64,000 nucleotides of DNA from Gorillibacterium timonense (GTDB taxonomy: Bacteria > Bacillota > Bacilli > Paenibacillales > NBRC-103111), in assembly GCF_001457415.1 (NCBI RefSeq), contig NZ_LN881720.1, positions 252,305 through 316,304 of the forward strand. Reading direction: 5' to 3'. The translations under genes and the position numbers were made by a program. Every line of letters starts with the position of its first letter. Positions within the stretch are counted from its first letter, which is position 1. The notes beneath the pieces are model-generated. The model had not been told where the DNA came from and ran no database searches. It saw only the letters and a list, made by a program, of their open reading frames with translations. Positions 11,676 to 20,215 of this stretch are shown in pieces.

Positions 11676-11858
11676 ATGGAAGAAACGAACAGCGAATGCA
11701 TCATCTGCGGGGAAACGGGAAAGAGCGGAATCACCATTATATCCGGCTTTATCTGCGAAGCCTGCGAAGCGGAGATGGTGCGCACCGACGTGCTGGACGA
11801 GAAATATCCGTTTTTCATTCACCGGTTGAAGGGGATTTGGTTCAAAAAAAACGCGTAG
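11676..11858 (+). CDS. gin: Anti-sigma-G factor Gin (CsfB)
   Basis: A 60-aa protein with the two CxxC knuckles of Gin: CIIC at 9-12 and CEAC near 28-31, and a C-terminal YPFFIHRLKGIWF segment like that of B. subtilis CsfB. Gin binds and holds back sigma-G (and sigma-E) so that late forespore genes are not switched on early. AAGGGGTGAACGAG precedes ATG 11676. The location downstream of an rRNA operon and upstream of yaaO-tmk matches B. subtilis. A degenerate sigma-F-type promoter (GTATG ... AGGCAAAAGATA, about 11605-11637) may drive it. Confidence 0.9.
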   Translation: MEETNSECIICGETGKSGITIISGFICEACEAEMVRTDVLDEKYPFFIHRLKGIWFKKNA

Positions 11859-11907
11859 AGCCCGAATGAACGAGCGCAGAGCTTCCCTCAAACGGGCTTT
11901 TCTTTGG
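11858..11907 (+). terminator. Possible terminator behind gin
   Basis: AGCCCG and CGGGCT arms enclosing a long loop, followed by TTTCTTT. The stem is short, so this is tentative. Confidence 0.4.
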
Positions 11908-11971
11908 TATAGTGGAGGAGAGCCCTTAGGGCATCTCCTTTCTTTTGTTGCACGGCGGAGGGTGAGCGGGC

Positions 11972-13582
11972 GTGACGGATGCTGCGAAAAGCATGACGAG
12001 TGATAAAACGAATGATATAACGAATGATGAAGCGAAAAGCAAAGGGAATTGCTTAGTGAATCGCAATGCGGAAGACCTTGGGGATGGCGATCCCAATCTA
12101 ACGACAAAAGCACCTCTCGTAGAGGCGCTTCTTCAATATCGGGACAAGGCGCTCGCGAGCTATCATGTTCCGGGCCACAAAGGCGGGCAGGGAGTCCATC
12201 CCGAGGGAGAGGCTCTGTTCCGCAGCATCATGGCCATCGATTATACGGAGATCACGGGACTCGATGACCTTCACCATTCCTCGGGGGTCATCCGGGAGGC
12301 ACAGGAGCTCGCGGCAGCATGCTTTGGTGCCGAGGAGACGCATTTTCTGGTCGGAGGCAGCACGGCAGGGAACCTTGCCCTCGTCATGGGGCTGTGCGGC
12401 CGCGGCGACCTGCTCATCGTGCAGCGAAATGTGCACAAATCGGTATTGAACGGGGCGGCACTGGCTGGAGCTCGCTGCGTATTCCTGCCGGGCCGCTTGG
12501 ACCCGGCATCCGGGCTTACCGCAGGCGTGCGGCTCGCCGATCTGCGCGAAGCGCTTGAGCGCTATCCCGAAGCGCGAGGGGTTCTGCTGACGAACCCCAA
12601 CTATTACGGCATGGCGGATGATCTGAGGGAAGCCGTCGAGCTGGTTCACCGCTGTGGGAAGCCGGTTGTGGTTGACGAGGCGCATGGAGCCCACTTCGGC
12701 TTTCACCCGGAGCTGCCGCCTTCGGCCTTGGCGTGCGGAGCGGATGGCGTCGTGCAGTCCACGCACAAGATGCTGACGGCGATGACCATGGGAGCGATGC
12801 TTCATCTTCAGGGAGAACGGCTGAACCGACCGCGCATCCGGCGCATTCTGGCGGCGGTGCAGAGCTCCAGCCCCTCGTATCCGCTGCTCGCATCCTTGGA
12901 TCTCAGCCGCTACCAGATGCAGACGGAAGGCGGCGAGCTGCTTGATCGGGCGCTCGCCCGCCTCAAGGGACTGCGCAAGGTCTCCGAGGGCTGGACAGCG
13001 CTCGCTTTCCTCCAACGTGAAGAGGCTTCGGTTTACGATGCTCTCGATCCGTTTAAAATGTCCGTATGCGACTTAAGCGGGACCTTGAGCGGGTATCAGC
13101 TCCAGGAGCGAATCGAAGCCTACGGCTGCATGACAGAGCTGGCTGACCCGCGATATGTGCTTTGCCTGTTCAGTCTGGCTTCTCCGCAGGAGGACATGGA
13201 CCGACTGGCGGAAGCGCTCACTGCTATCGATTCGGAAATATCGCGAGGAATGCAGGAAAATCGCAGGTTTTTGCCGAATCTATTAGAGAATGCTCCCGTT
13301 TTCGAGGCTTCGCCTCCGATTTCCATACCCTGGGACGCGGAGACGGAGTTTTCCTCGGCCAATCGCCCGATCGAATGGGTGTCGCTGAGCGAAGCGGTGG
13401 GCTGCTATGCGGCCGAAATGGTGATCCCTTACCCTCCCGGAATTCCGCTTCTGTATCCGGGCGAGCCGATAACGGCAGCCATGAGTGACTATCTGTCCCT
13501 CTTGTCCCGTTCCGGGGCACGCTTCCAGGGAGCGGAGGAGGAGCGGCTGACCGGGCTCAAGGTTACCCGTGAGCCGGAATAA
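11972..13582 (+). CDS. yaaO: Orn/Lys/Arg decarboxylase-family PLP protein (YaaO)
   Basis: 536 aa; GTG 11972 follows GGAGGGTGAGCGG. The first about 45 residues are a low-complexity Asp/Asn/Lys stretch not usual for the family. The PLP fold then shows SYHVPGHKGGQG, the VVDEAHGAHFGFH aspartate motif and the cofactor lysine K266 in QSTHKMLTAM. Family members decarboxylate arginine, lysine or ornithine to polyamine precursors; the substrate here cannot be told. Position between gin and tmk is as in B. subtilis, without xpaC and yaaN. Confidence 0.88.
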   Translation: MTDAAKSMTSDKTNDITNDEAKSKGNCLVNRNAEDLGDGDPNLTTKAPLVEALLQYRDKALASYHVPGHKGGQGVHPEGEALFRSIMAIDYTEITGLDDLHHSSGVIREAQELAAACFGAEETHFLVGGSTAGNLALVMGLCGRGDLLIVQRNVHKSVLNGAALAGARCVFLPGRLDPASGLTAGVRLADLREALERYPEARGVLLTNPNYYGMADDLREAVELVHRCGKPVVVDEAHGAHFGFHPELPPSALACGADGVVQSTHKMLTAMTMGAMLHLQGERLNRPRIRRILAAVQSSSPSYPLLASLDLSRYQMQTEGGELLDRALARLKGLRKVSEGWTALAFLQREEASVYDALDPFKMSVCDLSGTLSGYQLQERIEAYGCMTELADPRYVLCLFSLASPQEDMDRLAEALTAIDSEISRGMQENRRFLPNLLENAPVFEASPPISIPWDAETEFSSANRPIEWVSLSEAVGCYAAEMVIPYPPGIPLLYPGEPITAAMSDYLSLLSRSGARFQGAEEERLTGLKVTREPE

Positions 13583-13701
13583 TGCTGGATCGGAATGACC
13601 GATTATGCATGATCAATCGGGGATAGAAAGGCAATGCACAAGGCACGCAGGCTTAAGCCGGCGGATTCATAGCCGGGCGAGAGCCCGGATGGAGGAACAG
13701 C

Positions 13702-14364
13702 ATGAACGGCATGAATGGATTATTCATCACCTTTGAAGGACCGGACGGCTCCGGTAAAACGACCCAGATCGCCCGGGTGGCAGCTGAGCTCAGCGGCCTT
13801 GGGTTGCCCATCGTGGCTACCCGCGAGCCGGGCGGCACGGCGATCAGCGACAAGATCCGCTCCATCATCCTTGACCCGGAAAACCGGGAGATGGCGGACC
13901 GGGCGGAGGTGCTGCTCTATGCAGCTTCCCGCGCGCAGCATGTCGAGGAGAAGATAATCCCGGCGCTCAAGGAAGGCAAAATCGTGCTCTGTGACCGGTT
14001 TGTCGACGCCAGCATAGCGTATCAGGGACACGGTCTCGGTTTGGATGTGCATACCGTTGCGGAAGTCAACCGCTTCGCGACGGGCGGCCTTGTTCCCGAC
14101 CGCACCTATCTGATCGATGTGCCGGTGAGTGTGACAGAAGCCCGTCTGCGGGCGCGTGCGGCAGCCGATCCCGCGCTCAGTCTCGACCGAATCGAGAGCA
14201 AGGGCAGCGAGTACCATGAGCGTGTCCGCAGCAGCTTCCATGCGATCGCAGAAGCGAATCCGGAGCGGATCGTCCCGGTGCGGGGTGATCGTTCCCCGGA
14301 TGAAGTCTTCGACGACATCATTCGTGATTGCGAGAGCTTGCTTGCGGAGCGCATTAAGCGATAA
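13702..14364 (+). CDS. tmk: Thymidylate kinase
   Basis: 220 aa; phosphorylates dTMP to dTDP for DNA synthesis. P-loop FEGPDGSGKTTQ at about residues 8-19, TREPGGTAISDKIR, DR[FV]DASIAYQG at about 98-107, and the Arg-rich lid region RLRARAAADPALSLDRIE. GGAGGAACAGC precedes ATG 13702. First gene of the tmk-darA-yaaR-holB-ricT-yabA series in the usual Bacillales order. Confidence 0.96.
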   Translation: MNGMNGLFITFEGPDGSGKTTQIARVAAELSGLGLPIVATREPGGTAISDKIRSIILDPENREMADRAEVLLYAASRAQHVEEKIIPALKEGKIVLCDRFVDASIAYQGHGLGLDVHTVAEVNRFATGGLVPDRTYLIDVPVSVTEARLRARAAADPALSLDRIESKGSEYHERVRSSFHAIAEANPERIVPVRGDRSPDEVFDDIIRDCESLLAERIKR

Positions 14365-14369
14365 GATAG

Positions 14370-14720
<351 letters not shown>

Positions 14721-14724
14721 TCGG

Positions 14725-15174
14725 ATGCGAATCGATCGTATCCGCTCTTCTCTGGTCCGTCCGGTCAGCCCTGCTTCCCAGAGCGGGGAGCAGGCGATTT
14801 CCGGCAAAGCCTTTTCCGATATTCTACAGCAGCAGGGCGGCGGGAAGTCGCGAGACCCAGAGCTCGCTGCGCAGCTCGAACAGATTCACCAGCAGTCCGA
14901 GCGCTTCACCCGCTCCATGAACATGCGGGAGCTTCACGAGTACAAGCGCTTGGTCAAGAGGTATTTGGAGCGAACGGCGCGCCGGGGAGTGGGGCTGAAG
15001 GACGCGAAGGGAAGAGACCGCGGAGGACGGGATCGAAGGTATCTGCTCCTGGATGAAATCGACCGGGAGCTTCTCTTGCTTGCGGACGAGCTTCTCGAGA
15101 CGGAGCAGGGCCGTATGACGCTGTTAACCTCGGTAGGAGAGATCAAAGGCTTGCTGTTTCAAACCTTCTATTAA
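14725..15174 (+). CDS. yaaR: YaaR family protein (DUF327)
   Basis: 149 aa, highly charged and helical, with MREL(H)EYKRLVKRYLE and LLDEIDRELLLLADELL typical of YaaR. Function unknown. It begins 4 nt after the darA stop with no clear SD of its own, so translation is probably coupled. Position between darA and holB matches B. subtilis. Confidence 0.85.
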   Translation: MRIDRIRSSLVRPVSPASQSGEQAISGKAFSDILQQQGGGKSRDPELAAQLEQIHQQSERFTRSMNMRELHEYKRLVKRYLERTARRGVGLKDAKGRDRGGRDRRYLLLDEIDRELLLLADELLETEQGRMTLLTSVGEIKGLLFQTFY

Positions 15175-15249
15175 CAGCGCGGGCAGCGAGTGAGTATAGA
15201 GGTTGGCAACGGATAGATAGCTTCGACAAAGTCTGGGAAGGGGGAAGCC

Positions 15250-16227
15250 ATGTCGGTTCAGGAAACGGACGGGCAGGAACGGATTCGGCATATTCTCCGG
15301 ACAGGCGTTCGAAACCACAGCTTGTCCCATGCCTATATCTTTAACGGGCCGCGCGGTTCGGGCAAACGGGACATGGCTCTCTGGCTCGCCCAGGCCGTAT
15401 ACTGCGTCCGTGGTCACGGCGATGCATGCGGGGAATGTCCGGAATGCCGCAAGGTCATCCATGGCAACCATCCGGACTTCCACTGGATCGAGCCGGACGG
15501 CGCCTCGGTTAAGATCGAACAAATCCGCGAGCTGCAGAAGGAATTTGCCTATCGTTCCTCGCAAGCTCGCAAAAAAATATATGTGATTCAGCAGGCCGAC
15601 CGGATGACGATTCAAGCTTCGAACAGCCTGCTGAAATTCCTCGAAGAGCCCATCGCAGACGTCATGGCGATTCTCCTGACGGAGAACGGTCAAGCGCTCC
15701 TGCCCACGATCAAATCACGGTCGCAGTGGCTGTCCTTCGTTCCGGAGAATCCGGATGCGATGGAGGCCGCGCTCATCGCGGAAGGGGTCCCCGCGATGCT
15801 TGCCCGCACTGCCGTAAGGCTGGCGGCCGGCCTGCCGGCTGCGCGCGAGCTAGCGAGAGCGGAATGGTTTGCCGAAGCGAGAACCACGATGGTACAATTA
15901 GCGAAGGAGACGCTCACGCGTTTTCCGGCGGCGATGCTGACCGTGCAGCAGAAACTCGCGAAGGGCGAGATGGCCGAACGGCTGGATACGATCCTTGACC
16001 TGTGGCTTCTTCTCCTTCGGGACATGATTCAGCTGCAGTGCGGCCGCCGCGAGCAGATGGTTTTTGCCGATCAAGTCGATTGGATGGCGGACAAAGCCTT
16101 TTCCCGCGGAGCCCATGAATGGGTTCATGCGATGGAGCAGGTGACCGACGTCCAGAAACGGTTACGTTCCCATGCGAATTCCCAGCTTGCTGTGGAAAAG
16201 CTGATCATGGATATGCAAGGAGGCTAG
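15250..16227 (+). CDS. holB: DNA polymerase III delta' subunit
   Basis: 325 aa clamp-loader subunit. The P-loop-like FNGPRGSGKR near residues 32-41 is followed by the zinc module C-x8-C-x2-C-x2-C (YCVRGHGDACGECPECRK) and the sensor region QASNSLLKFLEEP. Delta' opens and loads the sliding clamp with DnaX and HolA. The residue after the P-loop lysine is Arg rather than Ser/Thr, in line with delta' not working as an ATPase. GGAAGGGGGAAGCC precedes ATG 15250. Confidence 0.95.
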   Translation: MSVQETDGQERIRHILRTGVRNHSLSHAYIFNGPRGSGKRDMALWLAQAVYCVRGHGDACGECPECRKVIHGNHPDFHWIEPDGASVKIEQIRELQKEFAYRSSQARKKIYVIQQADRMTIQASNSLLKFLEEPIADVMAILLTENGQALLPTIKSRSQWLSFVPENPDAMEAALIAEGVPAMLARTAVRLAAGLPAARELARAEWFAEARTTMVQLAKETLTRFPAAMLTVQQKLAKGEMAERLDTILDLWLLLLRDMIQLQCGRREQMVFADQVDWMADKAFSRGAHEWVHAMEQVTDVQKRLRSHANSQLAVEKLIMDMQGG

Positions 16228-16230
16228 ACT

Positions 16231-17037
16231 TTGTATTCTGTAGTAGGGGTGCGCTTCAAACGGGCGGGAAAAATCTTTTATTTCGATCCCCATGAACTGC
16301 CGGTTGAGAAGGAACAAAGCGTCATCGTCGATACGGCGAGAGGCCTTGAGTACGGCAAAGTGGTGATCGGCAAACGCGACGTCCCCGAAGACGATGTCGT
16401 GCTGCCGCTCAAAAAAGTCATTCGGATCGCGGACGCGAACGACGCCGTACTGGTGGATGGCAACCGCAAGGCGGCGGGAGACGCGTTTCATATATGTCAG
16501 GCGAAGATCAAGGACCACAACCTCAAGATGAAGCTGATCGACGTCGAATATACGTTTGACCGCAACAAGATCATTTTTTATTTCACGGCGGACGGCCGGG
16601 TCGATTTTCGCGAATTGGTCAAGGACCTAGCCAGCATCTTCCGCACGCGGATTGAGCTCAGACAGATCGGAGTGCGCGACGAGGCGAAGCTGCTCGGAGG
16701 GATCGGGCCTTGCGGCCGCATCCTGTGCTGTTCCTCCTTCCTGGGAGATTTCGAGCCGGTATCGATCAAGATGGCCAAGGACCAGAACCTGTCGCTCAAC
16801 CCGACAAAGATCTCCGGTCTCTGCGGCCGGCTGATGTGCTGCCTCAAATATGAGCATGATAACTACGAAAGTGTCAAAACCGAGCTGCCGAAGCCGGGTA
16901 AAATGGTCCTCACCTCTTACGGAACCGGCAAGGTGCTGAGCCTCAACGTAGCCGAGCGAACCGTCAAGGTGCAGATCTTCGATCTGAACAACAAGGTGAT
17001 GGAACTGCCTGCGGATGACGTTGCCGAGCAGGAGTAG
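16231..17037 (+). CDS. ricT: RicT (YaaT), PSP1-domain protein
   Basis: 268 aa with PSP1 domain features: many conserved Cys in GPCGRILCCSSFLGDF and SGLCGRLMCCLKYEHDNY. In B. subtilis RicT works with RicA and RicF as an Fe-S containing complex that helps RNase Y process operon mRNAs and speeds Spo0A phosphorylation. It starts at TTG 16231, 7 nt behind AAGGAGG and 3 nt after the holB stop. Confidence 0.93.
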   Translation: MYSVVGVRFKRAGKIFYFDPHELPVEKEQSVIVDTARGLEYGKVVIGKRDVPEDDVVLPLKKVIRIADANDAVLVDGNRKAAGDAFHICQAKIKDHNLKMKLIDVEYTFDRNKIIFYFTADGRVDFRELVKDLASIFRTRIELRQIGVRDEAKLLGGIGPCGRILCCSSFLGDFEPVSIKMAKDQNLSLNPTKISGLCGRLMCCLKYEHDNYESVKTELPKPGKMVLTSYGTGKVLSLNVAERTVKVQIFDLNNKVMELPADDVAEQE

Positions 17038-17112
17038 AAACCGAGCGTCAGACTCAGCAGCATCGCCGGATTAGCCGCTTGCTTACCTGCCAACCTTGAG
17101 GTGAACGAACTC

Positions 17113-17439
17113 ATGAAGGATATTTTTCTTCAATTGGAACAGATTGAGGACAAGATGGGCTTAACCTACGCCGACCTCGGCGTGCTGAAGCAGAAGATTG
17201 TCGCTCTCCTGGAGGAGAACCAGCGTCTTCAACACGAGAACCAACAGCTTCGCGATCTGCTGAAGAACGGTGAGCTGCCGATACAGACAGCGGAAGACCC
17301 GGAAGCTCCGGGGACCGGGGAAGGCTTCGATAATCTATTGCGTTTATATAATGAAGGGTTTCACATCTGCAATGTGTACTACGGGCACCTTCGCACCGAG
17401 GGAGACTGCCTGTTTTGCCTCTCGTTCCTGAACAAATAA
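17113..17439 (+). CDS. yabA: Replication initiation control protein YabA
   Basis: 108 aa from ATG 17113; this start is preferred to GTG 17101 because TTGAGGTGA lies about 9 nt upstream of it. An N-terminal coiled coil (about residues 1-60) and a C-terminal zinc-binding part [26 protein letters not shown] match YabA, which binds DnaA and DnaN to limit re-initiation of replication. Last gene of the tmk operon; a terminator follows at 17610. Confidence 0.93.
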   Translation: MKDIFLQLEQIEDKMGLTYADLGVLKQKIVALLEENQRLQHENQQLRDLLKNGELPIQTAEDPEAPGTGEGFDNLLRLYNEGFHICNVYYGHLRTEGDCLFCLSFLNK

Positions 17440-17460
17440 GTTTGGGAACCGGTGGAACAA

Positions 17461-17553
17461 GTACGCCGTCAGCCCTAATCGTGTGGATATGAATCCTCGT
17501 CAATGGGTATGAGAAGATGTGCGGAGACCGCGGTTTTTAAGCTGACAGCGTAC
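17461..17553 (+). mobile_element. 93-bp MITE-like inverted-repeat element, copy 1
   Basis: Begins GTACGCCGTCAGC and ends GCTGACAGCGTAC, a 13-bp terminal inverted repeat with one mismatch. The whole 93-bp block recurs in reverse orientation at 22523-22615 with about 10 differences by eye. It lies just behind yabA and ahead of that operon's terminator. It has no coding capacity. No clear target duplication is visible. Confidence 0.75.
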
Positions 17554-17609
17554 AAGCGGCAGAACCGGCGCTCCTGCCGGCAGCGGGTGACCGCTCAGAA
17601 CGGGATGCT

Positions 17610-17646
17610 AAGCCGCAGGGACAAGAGTCCCTGCGGCTTTTTTTGG
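17610..17646 (+). terminator. Terminator of the tmk-yabA operon
   Basis: Perfect stem AAGCCGCAGGGAC / GTCCCTGCGGCTT with loop AAGA and a T-run. Confidence 0.9.
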
Positions 17647-17679
17647 AAAATGCGGAAAGAGGAACGATGGGGGTAAGCT

Positions 17680-18480
17680 ATGGGACAGGACAGGGAATGG
17701 TTGCTTCCCGGTGAACGAATCGACGATCTGCTGCGCAACGACCTGAAGATCATTCAGAGCGGCGAAGTGTTTTCCTTTTCGATGGATGCGGTGCTGCTGG
17801 CGCATTTTTGCTCGGTTCCGGCGAAAGGACGGATTATCGATCTGTGTACGGGCAACGGTGTGGTGCCGATCCTGCTCACGGCGCGGACGAAGGCCCCCGT
17901 GTGGGGCGTGGAGATTCAAGAGCGCCTTGCCGAGATGGCGGAGCGCAGCGTCAGCTTGAACGGGCTGGAGGAGCGGGTGACCCTCTCGCGGATGGACCTG
18001 AAGGAGGCGCATCTGGCCTTCGGCCATGGCGGGTTTGACCTCGTGACCGTCAATCCACCTTATCTGCCCGCTCATGCAGGCGAACCGAACGGCAACCCGC
18101 ATTTCGCCGCGGCCCGTCACGAGATTCATTGCACGCTGGAGGATGTCGTCGCGGCTTCGGCAAAGCTTGTGAAGGCGGGAGGCAAGGTGGCCATGGTGCA
18201 TCGGCCTTCGCGGCTCGCGGATATCTTGATTCTCTTCCGCCAGTATCGGCTGGAACCGAAAAGGGTGCGCTTCGTTCATCCCCGAGCGGGAGAAGAAGCG
18301 AATATGGTGCTGATCGAAGCGATCAAGGATGGCGGCCCCGAGATTCGGCTGCTGCCTCCCTTGATCGTGTACCAGGAGGATGGCCGTTATTGTCCGGAGC
18401 TGATGAAGATTTATTACGAGCCTCTGGGCGCAGCCAGCGTAGACGAGAGACATGTGGATAATGGAGAGGGCGCGCAATGA
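17680..18480 (+). CDS. yabB: TrmN-like tRNA (adenine-N6) methyltransferase (YabB)
   Basis: 266 aa SAM-dependent methyltransferase: motif I IIDLCTGNGVVPILL near 50-64 and the catalytic NPPYLP near 127-132, as in TrmN6 enzymes that methylate adenine 37 of tRNA1(Val). FSMDAVLLAHF near the start is also family-typical. GGGGGTAAGCT precedes ATG 17680. Its stop overlaps rsmI by 4 nt (ATGA), so the two are coupled. In B. subtilis yazA lies between them; it is absent here. Confidence 0.9.
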   Translation: MGQDREWLLPGERIDDLLRNDLKIIQSGEVFSFSMDAVLLAHFCSVPAKGRIIDLCTGNGVVPILLTARTKAPVWGVEIQERLAEMAERSVSLNGLEERVTLSRMDLKEAHLAFGHGGFDLVTVNPPYLPAHAGEPNGNPHFAAARHEIHCTLEDVVAASAKLVKAGGKVAMVHRPSRLADILILFRQYRLEPKRVRFVHPRAGEEANMVLIEAIKDGGPEIRLLPPLIVYQEDGRYCPELMKIYYEPLGAASVDERHVDNGEGAQ

Positions 18481-19364
18481 ACATTCAAAAAAGCTTTCAA
18501 GCGGAGCGCAGCACCGGGACGCTGTACTTGATCGGAACGCCGATCGGCAATCTGGAGGACATGACCTTCCGCGCCGTGCGGCTGTTGAAGGAAGCGGACC
18601 TGATCGCAGCCGAGGACACGCGGCAGACGCGGAAGCTGCTGACGCATTTTGAAATCGGCGGGCGCTTGGTCAGCTACCACGAGCACAACAAGGAGGCGAG
18701 TGGCCGGGAGCTGCTGCGGCTGATGGAGGAAGGGCAGACGATTGCGCTCGTCTCGGACGCCGGAATGCCGGCGATCTCCGATCCGGGCGCAGATCTCGCC
18801 CGTGGAGCCATCGAGCGGGGGATTCCGGTGGTACCGGTTCCCGGAGCCAATGCGGCGTTGTCCGCGCTCGTCATGTCCGGGCTGCCGACGGAGCGGTTCC
18901 TCTTCTGCGGCTTCCTGCCGCGCGAGAAGAAGAAGCGTTCCGACGAATTGCTTGGGCTCAGAAGCATCGCTGCCACGCTGCTCTTCTATGAATCGCCGCA
19001 TCGGGTGGCGAAGACGGTGGAGGCGATGCTGGAGGCTTTGGGGGACCGGGAGGCCGTGCTCGTGCGGGAGCTGACCAAGCGGCATGAGGAAGCGGTGCGC
19101 GGGACGCTCAGCGAGCTGCTGAAGCATCTGGAGGAGCATCCTCCTCTCGGCGAATATGTCCTCGCGGTCACGGGGGCGAATGCGGCCGACGTTTCGGGGT
19201 CGGGAGCCGCCGACGGCGGAGACGAACCGTGGTGGAGCGGACTGAGCGCCATCGACCATGTCCAGCACTACCTGAATGCGGGAGAGGACCGCAAGGCGGC
19301 TATGAAAAAAGCGGCCGCTGACCGGGGCGTATCAAAGCGCGATATCTACCAGGAGCTGCTGTAG
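18477..19364 (+). CDS. rsmI: 16S rRNA (cytidine1402-2'-O)-methyltransferase RsmI
   Basis: 295 aa tetrapyrrole-methylase-fold enzyme: GTLYLIGTPIGNLEDMTFRA near 13-32, AAEDTRQTRKLL near 43-54, SDAGMPAISDPG near 95-106 and FLPREKKKR. Methylates the ribose of C1402 in the decoding centre. Overlaps yabB by the ATGA junction. The family's C-terminal helical region runs to residue 295, so it looks complete. Confidence 0.95.
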   Translation: MNIQKSFQAERSTGTLYLIGTPIGNLEDMTFRAVRLLKEADLIAAEDTRQTRKLLTHFEIGGRLVSYHEHNKEASGRELLRLMEEGQTIALVSDAGMPAISDPGADLARGAIERGIPVVPVPGANAALSALVMSGLPTERFLFCGFLPREKKKRSDELLGLRSIAATLLFYESPHRVAKTVEAMLEALGDREAVLVRELTKRHEEAVRGTLSELLKHLEEHPPLGEYVLAVTGANAADVSGSGAADGGDEPWWSGLSAIDHVQHYLNAGEDRKAAMKKAAADRGVSKRDIYQELL

Positions 19365-19556
19365 CAAGCCTGGTGATCGCGCTGCATGATCGAGAGCTCT
19401 GGCGATCGATTATCTTCGAGTGACCGAGGCGCCTACATTATATAGTAGAAACTCGGTTAATTGAGCAATTGGCGAGTAGAGAAAGCGGGGGACGGAGGGT
19501 TGGTGGCAGCAGATGGAGTAGGTACGCGCTGAACCGACCGTCCTGCCGAATCGGTA

Positions 19557-19607
19557 CAAAAAAAGGTCCCCGATTTGAGCGGCTGCCGTTCCGCTCAAAT
19601 CGGGGAC
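19557..19607 (-). terminator. Terminator of abrB
   Basis: Perfect 17-bp stem (GTCCCCGATTTGAGCGG and its complement) with an 8-nt loop; read on the minus strand it is followed by CCTTTTTTTT. Apart from this I see nothing clear in the 303-bp gap 19365-19667. Confidence 0.88.
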
Positions 19608-19667
19608 AAGGAGTATGAAAAAGGTTATAAATAACAATGGGATCTCTTTCATTATACTATAGCTTGA

Positions 19668-19922
19668 TTATTTTGTCACTGGCTCCGGCATATCTTGAAT
19701 GCAGTTGTTGCAGACGATTTTTCCTTTGAAGTACGTGACGTTCTCCGCGTTGCCACAGAAGATACAGGCCGGTTCATACTTTTTGAGCATGATGCGCTCG
19801 CCGTCGACATAGATTTCGAGAGCGTCCTTCTCACCGATTCCAAGCGTGCGGCGCAGTTCGATGGGGATGACGACACGACCCAGCTCGTCGACTTTTCTAA
19901 CAATCCCTGTTGATTTCATCAT
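19668..19922 (-). CDS. abrB: Transition-state regulator AbrB with a two-CxxC C-terminal tail
   Basis: 84 aa. Residues 1-52 are nearly identical to AbrB DNA-binding domains (MKSTGIVRKVDELGRVVIP(I)ELRRTLGI). In place of the B. subtilis C-terminal multimerisation half there is a short tail with CIFC near 55-58 and CNNC near 73-76, plausibly a zinc knuckle resembling that of Gin. AbrB represses many post-exponential genes. GGAGGG precedes the tandem ATGs at 19922 and 19919. Location beside rsmI and opposite orientation match B. subtilis. Confidence 0.92.
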   Translation of the reverse strand: MMKSTGIVRKVDELGRVVIPIELRRTLGIGEKDALEIYVDGERIMLKKYEPACIFCGNAENVTYFKGKIVCNNCIQDMPEPVTK

Positions 19923-20215
19923 CGTTATTATCCCTCCGTGTATATGTATTCTTGCCTAATCGCCATAATTCGACAGGAAACTCTCAATATGATACCAACC
20001 ATTCCCATAATAGTCAATAGAGAAAATTGGGTTATTGGGCACTGAAATCGAAAAAAGTTCATTTTTTCTAGAAAAAACATAGAAAAGACAACAGTTTTCT
20101 TCAAAAAGAGCCGGAATAGCCGCTCGGATGAGAAAAAGAAATGGCAATCGCAATGTGACAGCATTCGACATATGGCGTAAAAATCGCTGTCGAAATCGAG
20201 AGGAGATGGTGACGA

